A stretch of 49,028 bases of DNA from CAZQSL01 sp964595945. Lineage in GTDB: Bacteria; UBP15; UBA6099; JAJRTR01. Below are positions 43,060 through 49,028 of this stretch, in pieces. The stretch spans positions 1 to 49,028 of the forward strand of contig CAZQSL010000010.1 in NCBI GenBank assembly GCA_964595945.1. The letters are read 5' to 3'. The number at the start of each line of letters is the position of its first letter. Position 1 is the stretch's first letter. Under the pieces are notes generated by a model. The model worked only from the letters and a program-made list of their open reading frames with translations, made no database searches and was not told the DNA's origin. A program made the translations under genes and the position numbers.

Positions 43060-45882
43060 TCAGCGAATGATATGAGCCGGGTCGGCGTCTTCTGCGGTGG
43101 TGTATTCGTCGATGTTGCGGCGGAAGTTTCCGGGGATTGGGGAGGTGCCTGGCATGGTGAGTTCGAGTTCGGATTCTCCCTGCCGGGTGGTGGGTTTTGT
43201 ATCGCCGGGGATGTCGGAGATCAGGGATCCGGAAGCAGGTGCCGATGCCGGGCTTGCAAATGACATTGCCGTCAGACTGTAATTGCCGGTGAGGTGGGTG
43301 CGTGATATGAAATAGTCGGTCTCCTGACGAGTGCGGAATGCGGCGATGGCGATGTGGAAAATGTCGGTAGCGCCAATTTTTTCGACGACGAGAATAGGTT
43401 TGAAGCCCTGAGACTGGAGCTCGGCTGCGGATTTGAGGGCGTTGTCTCTTGTGAAGTAAGAGCCGGCAACTACATATTGCGAGGGTGGGGCAGGCGAAGG
43501 GGTTATGTTGGGAGATTTTGCTATAGAGGGCTTTGGTGTTACGGGCTTCTGATTGGGTTCCGGATTTGACGTAGGGGGTGCCGCGACGGGATTGTTCACC
43601 GGCACTGTGCCGGGGGAGGGGAGGGGGAGTTTTGCGATTGGCGCTGGACTGGGCGCAGGCGGCTTTGGTGTCTGCGTCAGGCCGGTTTTTTGCGAGGGGA
43701 TGGGTGTTTTGATATCGGCGGTGGTTGCGATTAGATTGGACGGAGTTGGTGTAGGGGCAGTGGGGAAGGTTATGTCGAAATCCTTTTTGGAGAGTTTTCT
43801 GAGCCGGTCGACGAAGACGGCTGCTTCGGCGTTGGTGAGTGGTCGGTCAGGCTGGAATGTGTTGTCGGAATATCCGCCCATCAGTGAGGAGTTGTCGAGT
43901 GCGGGGAGCTTTGCTGTCGCAAGCGTGATGGCTTTTAGTTCGCGCGAGTTTAGAGTAGCGATATCCTTGAATGCGGAGGCTTCCGGGATGTCCTGTGACA
44001 TGGGGCGGTCGAGGAGTTTGAAGGAAGCCATGAGCGCTTCGATGCGTGTGAGGGGTTTGTCGGATTCGAGTTTTTCGAGATATGAGGCGTCGATGCCGAT
44101 TTCCCTGAAGCCGGTGATCATGTCGGAGATGCGAGCATTTTTTTCGGCGGGGGCGAGTGCGGCGAGCGACAGGAAGTTGATAGATGTATCGAGGACGGTT
44201 ATGTAGTTGTCGAGGTAGCGGTCGGCCATGCCTTTTGAGGAGAGAGAGAGGCGGAGTTTGTATCGTCCCGGGAAGATGTCGTTGTCTTCGAGCGTTTTAG
44301 CGTTGATGATGAGGCGTTTTGCGCCTGACTTTTCGTAGGTGCCTTTTTGGATGGAGATGGGTTTTGTGTCTGGGGATGAGAGGGTGGCGTCGATGGTGAC
44401 GGGATACGGGGTTTTGAAGAATACCGTGACGGGTTTCGAGAATACTCCGGATATCTGGTAGATAAACAGCAGACGATAGAATTCTTCGCGGGAGATGGGG
44501 GTGTTGGGCTGAAAGTCTGAGTTGAGGTCAGGGTAGTATCCCTTTTCGCCGAGTGCGATGATGCTTGGTTTGGACCAGTGCGATGATATGTCGTTGAATT
44601 TGCTGTTTTTGTAGGAAGGGATGAGGATGATGGTGGGTTCGATGGAATACTCGGTTATTTTGATGGAGTTTTCTGGTTCTTCGACAGAAGCCGGTTTTTG
44701 AGATGATGAGGGATTATTGGCAGGGGTGGAGGCGGTCGTGGGGGTAGGTTTTGCGGGTTCGGTTTTATCGACTGCGGCGGTATTGGATGCTGGTGGTTCG
44801 GGTTTATTTTCCTTGCCGGGAGCGGGGAGGGGGGCTTCGAATTTTTCGGGTTCTTTCTGAGCGATGGGGACTGGGGGGGTATTATTTGCTTTGCCGGGGT
44901 CGGTGTACCACGGTTTGCCGGCTTCGGCCTTGTAAGTTGCGGTGAGCGATAGCGGGGAATTATAGGTGTTGTGGTAGCTTGCTGAGTTAAGGGCGAGAGT
45001 GTAGTTCTGATATGTGCCGGCTGCGCCGACTCGTATGAACTGATCATCGCCGGTTGCGGGGTTGCCTTCGCGGTTGTAGGATGTCTGGAATGTGACGGGT
45101 GATTTCTGGTGGCGGTAGACAAATCCGAGGTAGAAGTAGAGGTCGTTGGTGCTGCCGAAGCTGGGGCGTTTTTCGGAGATATACTTGACGCCTACGTATC
45201 CGTCGAGCCAGGGGCGGACAGGCATGGTGGTTCCGACATTGATGATGCGGGGCAGTTCGAAAACTTCGAGGCGCGGGTCATTGCCTTTGCGGTCGGATTC
45301 GAGTGTGGAGATAAGATTCTGGATCGTGATTCCGTACTTGATTTTGTTTTTCCAGAGGGCGGAGTATCCGAGGTCGGCAGCGAAGCCAGTGCTGTTGAGG
45401 CCTTCGGCTGCGACGCCGGTTGATGAGAATGCGTCAGTGAGATCAGGGGTCGAATACTGGAATGCCGACAGGTTGGCGCCGAGAAAACGCTTGTCGCTTT
45501 TTGAGAATGGGGTGGTGTAGACGATCATGTCTCTTTCTTCGAAATCGGTACGGTCGAGGATGATGGAAAGTCCCATGCGGCGGCGAGCCATGGAAAGTGT
45601 GATGTTGGTTGCGTCGTTGCCGGTCTTGATGCCGGGATAGGTAGAGTAGGCGAGCGAATAGCGTGAAGCCGACAGCCGGCCGATCAGTGCGGGATTGGTA
45701 AGGTAGTCGAGGCGTGAGTATTCGGTGGCGAGAGGCGGTGCGCCGAGAGCCGATGTGACGGCGTCGGGACCATAGAGATAGTAACTGTCAAAGGCGCAAT
45801 GTGCGGTAGCCGTGAGTATCAGCGGGAGGATCAGGACAGCGAAGATAGAGGCCGTTTTGGCGGCAAGGCGGCTTCTTGTCAT
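43060..45882 (-). CDS. Barrel-type outer-membrane protein with SLH and SPOR domains
   Basis: A 940-residue exported protein (numbered from the ATG at 45882, four bases after the argS stop; an upstream in-frame ATG at 45966 would overlap argS). In order: signal peptide (1-30); a strand-rich region of about 290 residues (31-320) resembling a PorV-like or porin barrel; a Pro/Ala/Thr linker (330-425); an SLH motif (about 428-475, 'FNDISSHWSKPSIIALGEKG'); a beta-rich region; a second SLH-like block (about 610-695, including 'GGYSDNTFQPDRPLTNAEAA'); a second Pro-rich linker (705-800); and a SPOR domain (801-870) opening 'YVVAGSYFTRDNALKSAAEL'. SLH binds cell-wall polymers and SPOR binds denuded glycan strands, so it probably ties the outer membrane to peptidoglycan. 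Confidence 0.82.
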   Translation of the reverse strand: MTRSRLAAKTASIFAVLILPLILTATAHCAFDSYYLYGPDAVTSALGAPPLATEYSRLDYLTNPALIGRLSASRYSLAYSTYPGIKTGNDATNITLSMARRRMGLSIILDRTDFEERDMIVYTTPFSKSDKRFLGANLSAFQYSTPDLTDAFSSTGVAAEGLNSTGFAADLGYSALWKNKIKYGITIQNLISTLESDRKGNDPRLEVFELPRIINVGTTMPVRPWLDGYVGVKYISEKRPSFGSTNDLYFYLGFVYRHQKSPVTFQTSYNREGNPATGDDQFIRVGAAGTYQNYTLALNSASYHNTYNSPLSLTATYKAEAGKPWYTDPGKANNTPPVPIAQKEPEKFEAPLPAPGKENKPEPPASNTAAVDKTEPAKPTPTTASTPANNPSSSQKPASVEEPENSIKITEYSIEPTIILIPSYKNSKFNDISSHWSKPSIIALGEKGYYPDLNSDFQPNTPISREEFYRLLFIYQISGVFSKPVTVFFKTPYPVTIDATLSSPDTKPISIQKGTYEKSGAKRLIINAKTLEDNDIFPGRYKLRLSLSSKGMADRYLDNYITVLDTSINFLSLAALAPAEKNARISDMITGFREIGIDASYLEKLESDKPLTRIEALMASFKLLDRPMSQDIPEASAFKDIATLNSRELKAITLATAKLPALDNSSLMGGYSDNTFQPDRPLTNAEAAVFVDRLRKLSKKDFDITFPTAPTPTPSNLIATTADIKTPIPSQKTGLTQTPKPPAPSPAPIAKLPLPSPGTVPVNNPVAAPPTSNPEPNQKPVTPKPSIAKSPNITPSPAPPSQYVVAGSYFTRDNALKSAAELQSQGFKPILVVEKIGATDIFHIAIAAFRTRQETDYFISRTHLTGNYSLTAMSFASPASAPASGSLISDIPGDTKPTTRQGESELELTMPGTSPIPGNFRRNIDEYTTAEDADPAHIIR

Positions 45883-45886
45883 GAGA

Positions 45887-47539
45887 TTACATGTGCTCCG
45901 GTGCGGTGATGCCGATGATGGCAAGACCGTTTCTAAATACTGTTTTGACAGCCGAGCAGAGTGCAAGGCGTGCTGAGGATAGATTTTTTTCTGTTTCGTC
46001 GATGACTCTGATATCGTGGTAGAAGGTGTGGAATTCGCCGGCGAGCTCGGTGAGGAAGGTTATGATGCGGTGGGGTTCGCGCGAGTCGGCGGCAGACTGG
46101 ATTTCCCAGGGGAAGTCGGCGATTTTTTTCATCAGCGAAAGTTCCTGCGGTTGTGTGAGCAGTGAGAGATTGGCGCAGTCGGGAGCCATGCCGAGTCCGG
46201 CGGCTTTGGCTATCATGGTGCAGATGCGTGCGTGGGCGTACTGGAGATAATGCATGGGGTTGGCCTCTGACTTGTCCTGGGCGAGTTCGAGGTCAAAGTC
46301 GAGATGGCTTTCCTTGGTGCGCATGAGGAAGAAAAATCGTGCGACGTCTGTACCGATATCCTCCATGAGGTCGGTGAGAGTGATGATGTTGCCGGCACGT
46401 TTTGACATGCGGACATATTCGTCGCTCTGCTTGAAGCGGACGAATTGAATGATGATGATTTCGAGCCGCGATGGATCGTAGCCGAGGGCCTGCACGGATG
46501 ATTTCATGCGGTCGATATACCCGTGGTGGTCGGCGCCCCAGATGTCGATGACGGTGTCGAATCCACGGTCGAATTTTTCCTTGTGGTATGCGATGTCGGA
46601 GAGAAAATATGTGGGTATGCCGCTTGCCTTGCGGAGCACTCGGTCTTTTTCGTCGCAGAATTTTGTCGAGGCGAACCACAGCGCGTCTTCGCTCTCATAG
46701 GTGTAGCCGCTTGCCTTGAGGCTTTCGAGTGTCTGCTCGACGAGCGATGCTTTGTAGAGTTCGCTTTCGCGGAACCACCGGTCGTATTTTACGCCGAACT
46801 TTTCGAGTGCCGCGGCCTGCTGCCCCATGGCGCGCTCGATTGTGTATTCGGCCATCATGGCGCGGCGTTCGGTTTCGGATTTCTGCAGCAGTGCATCGCC
46901 GTGTTTTTCCCTGAGTTCGGCTGCGTAATCTCTGATGTATTCGCCCTGGTAGCCGATTTCTTCTTCGCTTATGTCCTCACCGAGGAACTCGCGATAGCGC
47001 AGGTCTACAGATGATGCGAGATTGCGTATCTGGTTGCCGACGTCGTTGACATAAAACTCGCGCGACACATCATAGCCGGCAGCGGCAAACACGTTGGCGA
47101 GTGCATCGCCGAAGGCTGCGATACGCCCATGTCCGACCGAGAGCGGCCCTGTCGGGTTGGCGCTGACAAATTCCACCTGCACTTTTTTGCCCACTGCGGG
47201 GCTGTTGCCGTATGAGCCGGCGTTTGTGAGCGCTTCTTCGACCACATCCTGCAGGAGCGATGCCCTGACGTGGAAATTTATGAACCCGGGACCGGCTATT
47301 TCTATAGAGTCAAACAGTCCGCTTGCCGGCAGGACGTCGATGAGTTTGCGCGCAATGTCGAGAGGCGGCACACAGTTGGATTTCGTGGTGATCATGGCGA
47401 TATTGGTGGAATATTCGCCGAACTGTCGTTTTTTTGGCGTTTCGAGAGGGATGTCAGCGGGTGATTTTATCGTTGTGACGTCGTAACCGCAGTCGCGGTA
47501 AGCTTCGAAGATGGCCTGTCTGATTTTGTCTGCGAGCAT
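45887..47539 (-). CDS. argS: Arginyl-tRNA synthetase
   Basis: A 550-residue class I aminoacyl-tRNA synthetase. The N-terminal Add1-type domain covers about 1-110. The HIGH-type signature 'SANPTGPLSVGHGR' (S-V-G-H-G at 134-138) lies in the Rossmann fold. The KMSK-like 'YVRMSKRAGN' is near residue 375, and the DALR anticodon-binding domain fills the C-terminus. Length is normal for the family. GAGG lies about ten bases before the ATG, with a GC-rich hairpin further upstream (47618-47636). The downstream barrel-SLH-SPOR gene follows within four bases, so the two are probably co-transcribed, without an obvious functional tie. Confidence 0.98.
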   Translation of the reverse strand: MLADKIRQAIFEAYRDCGYDVTTIKSPADIPLETPKKRQFGEYSTNIAMITTKSNCVPPLDIARKLIDVLPASGLFDSIEIAGPGFINFHVRASLLQDVVEEALTNAGSYGNSPAVGKKVQVEFVSANPTGPLSVGHGRIAAFGDALANVFAAAGYDVSREFYVNDVGNQIRNLASSVDLRYREFLGEDISEEEIGYQGEYIRDYAAELREKHGDALLQKSETERRAMMAEYTIERAMGQQAAALEKFGVKYDRWFRESELYKASLVEQTLESLKASGYTYESEDALWFASTKFCDEKDRVLRKASGIPTYFLSDIAYHKEKFDRGFDTVIDIWGADHHGYIDRMKSSVQALGYDPSRLEIIIIQFVRFKQSDEYVRMSKRAGNIITLTDLMEDIGTDVARFFFLMRTKESHLDFDLELAQDKSEANPMHYLQYAHARICTMIAKAAGLGMAPDCANLSLLTQPQELSLMKKIADFPWEIQSAADSREPHRIITFLTELAGEFHTFYHDIRVIDETEKNLSSARLALCSAVKTVFRNGLAIIGITAPEHM

Positions 47540-48019
47540 AAAAAGTGAACCTCGTTTATTTGCGGAATGCTATCCGCCGGTGATTTTGGCCCATAACGGT
47601 CGGGCAAACAGAAATAAGCCCCGTTTCAGGCGGGGCGTATATAATAATGTACAATATTCTTAACACAGAATATTTCATATTTCAATATGGATGTGATATA
47701 CGCTGTCAGCGGCGGCCGCGTATTCGGAGTCACCGTTTAGGGATGCGCGCTACAAGCTTGTGAATCTGCCTCCACAATCAGGTGGGATACTGACTACTTC
47801 TGCACAGACACCTAAAAAGGATATTTCGACAGAAACTAATTGCCACTCCACAGCCACGCGGCATGTTTAGTCGACTCAGATAAACCAAAACACGAGCAAC
47901 GAAGGGCTTTGCAAGCCAAACGGGAACATATAATAATAGCATGGCAACTCAATATGGACTCTCCCGAAATAAGCCCTTGTTCATTCGCCATGACATTGAA
48001 CATCTATCCTCGCCTTCAG
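47540..48019. other. Intergenic stretch between argS and IS debris
   Basis: About 480 bases upstream of argS. It holds the hairpin at 47618-47636 and, further right, sequence with no ORF that carries a ribosome binding site. The boundary with the truncated transposase is near 48020-48030. I could not identify an inverted repeat marking an insertion end. Confidence 0.35.
47618..47636 (-). terminator. GC-rich hairpin upstream of argS
   Basis: GCCCCG (47618-47623) pairs with CGGGGC (47631-47636) around a seven-base loop. On the minus strand it is followed by TTATTTCTGTT. It could end transcription arriving from the transposase remnant or act as a leader hairpin of argS. Confidence 0.55.
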
Positions 48020-48554
48020 TCACGACATATTGTACCCCTTCTTCGCCCCTTCCTGCTCGCCGTAGCGCTCGAAAACGCTGCTGTCCAGCTCCAACGTCTC
48101 GCCTTCAGCACAGAATTTTCCCCGAGCACGCTCCATCATACGACGATTCCACTCCGGCATCAGTACACTCACATGCCGGAAATTGAACTTCCTGAAAAAC
48201 CGCAGCAGGCTCGATGCACTCGGCACCCTCGTCAGCGAAAACATCGCCCGTACCGGCTCGTCCCACCGCAGCAAATCAATCTGCACCACCCGGTTGGCAG
48301 GCACTCATATAGATCGCCACAATGAACGCAATTATCAACTCCCAAGGCTTGTAACCCCTGTTCGAACCCGGCTCGAAAGCCCCAAACGTCTCCTCAACCA
48401 CCTCCCTGACATCCACCTTCTCAAACCACTTGCCCATCACCACAAGCCCACCCCAACCCGTAATCGGCTTGTCCGTAAAACTCACCCGAAGCTTGACTCC
48501 ACCCTCGTTTTTGCCATACTTTTTATCTGGCATCTTTTTGTTCCCCCGTCCCAA
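48020..48554 (-). pseudogene. Truncated, frameshifted IS1380-type transposase
   Basis: Two overlapping frames together give the N-terminal third of an IS1380-family transposase. The first (48276-48554) contains 'GLVVMGKWFEKVDVREVVEE' and 'GYKPWELIIAFIVAIYM'. The second (from about 48300) continues 'VVQIDLLRWDEPVRAMFSL' and 'LDSSVFERYGEQEGAKKGYN'. One frameshift near 48290 separates them. The frame ends just after the first catalytic-Asp region ('LDSSV'), so roughly 300 C-terminal residues are missing. It cannot encode an active transposase and is a relic of an insertion element. The family call is from motif resemblance. Confidence 0.8.
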
Positions 48555-48633
48555 CAGATTTTGTTTCCCAATTACTCAAATTCTATCGGACTTTCTGGAA
48601 CTTTAAGATGCTTTTCTTTTTCGCTATTGGTGA

Positions 48634-49028
48634 ATCCGGGTTCATCCACGCACCTGGCACCATCGATGCCACTGCAACAACCTCACATACGAACAATTCC
48701 TCCTCGCACTGCTCGAACAGGAAGTCCTCAGCCGCGAAGAAAATGCCATGCGCTCACGCCTCGCCCGAGCAAAATTCCCACTCATCAAAACACTCGACAC
48801 CTTCGATTTCTCACATATCCCCACCCTCGACAAACAAACCGTCCTCCAACTATCACAGGCCGACTTCATCCGCACCGCCCAAAACTGCATCCTCATCGGC
48901 AACAGCGGCACCGGCAAAACACATCTCGCCATCGCCATCGGCATCGCCGCCTGCCGCGCCGGACTCAAAGTCAGATTCACCACCGCCGCAGCCCTCGCAA
49001 GCGAACTCCTCGAAGCCCGAAAAGACAC
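48634..49028 (+). CDS. IstB-like IS21-family helper ATPase, partial at right edge
   Basis: A plus-strand frame open from 48634 to the window end encodes an IstB-type AAA+ ATPase. Visible parts are 'NNLTYEQFLLALLEQEVLS', 'FPLIKTLDTFDFS' and a Walker A motif 'LIGNSGTGKTH', then 'AACRAGLKVRFTTAAAL'. The frame has no start codon near its beginning. A neighbouring frame holds 'IHAPGTIDA', which resembles the usual IstB N-terminus, so a frameshift near 48672 may have broken the start; alternatively the N-terminus is simply diverged. The C-terminal half, with Walker B, lies outside the window. IstB assists the IstA transposase in IS21 elements; IstA is not seen. Confidence 0.8.
   Translation, partial: MRVHPRTWHHRCHCNNLTYEQFLLALLEQEVLSREENAMRSRLARAKFPLIKTLDTFDFSHIPTLDKQTVLQLSQADFIRTAQNCILIGNSGTGKTHLAIAIGIAACRAGLKVRFTTAAALASELLEARKD

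Noticed and set aside
42843..45100. Long alternative frames with Gly/Val-rich or Pro/Thr-rich translations opposite the SLH-SPOR gene
   Set aside because: They are antisense shadows of the Pro-rich linkers; the minus-strand frame has continuous domains.
48642..49028. 128-codon minus-strand frame at the right edge
   Set aside because: It is the shadow of the plus-strand IstB frame, which carries a Walker A motif.

Overview
This window reads as chromosome of a diderm (LPS-bearing) bacterium of about 50% GC. It has lpxA, a TolC/adaptor/RND efflux operon, an outer-membrane-type barrel protein with SLH and SPOR domains, and a Pel-type exopolysaccharide locus ending in an outer-membrane barrel. 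SLH domains on a barrel protein, two DUF342/FapA paralogues and many degenerate signalling proteins fit a deep, mostly uncultivated diderm lineage better than a classical proteobacterium. I cannot place it further from sequence alone. Several starts appear to be TTG, and 4-base stop/start overlaps are common.

Left part (350-13970): a divergent, fragmented Pel-like exopolysaccharide locus. Leftward run a CheY-like receiver, a PelD-like membrane protein (GAF plus degenerate GGDEF), a PelE-like membrane/TPR protein and a HEAT-repeat protein. Rightward run a GH114 hydrolase (PelA N-terminal part), a flavodoxin-like plus deacetylase protein (PelA C-terminal part), two TPR proteins and a barrel protein (together PelB). 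The PelF glycosyltransferase, PelG flippase and PelC are not in view.

Middle-left (14182-21376): an orphan protein with a C-terminal DUF4258 domain; lpxA with a Gfo/Idh/MocA oxidoreductase (possible GnnA-like lipid A sugar enzyme) ending at a strong hairpin; a DUF3124 exported protein with a CPA2 cation/proton antiporter; and an endonuclease/exonuclease/phosphatase-fold protein with a hydrophobic insertion.

Middle (21929-32317): the most unusual block. A six-gene rightward operon encodes a lone receiver, a receiver fused to a degenerate RsbW-like ATPase, two DUF342/FapA beta-helix proteins, a kinase-like protein with an HDLNNN H-box but no recognisable ATP site (possible ChpT-like phosphotransferase), and an HDOD protein. 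A 1196-residue PAS/GAF hybrid kinase lies convergent to it. I read this as a phosphorelay built around FapA-type scaffold proteins.

Right part (32402-49028): an RDD membrane protein, a small HExxH protein, a GNAT acetyltransferase, the Kup potassium transporter, a DUF2892/TolC/adaptor/RND operon, the barrel-SLH-SPOR protein downstream of argS, and insertion-sequence debris at the right edge (a truncated, frameshifted IS1380-type transposase and a partial IS21-type IstB running off the window).
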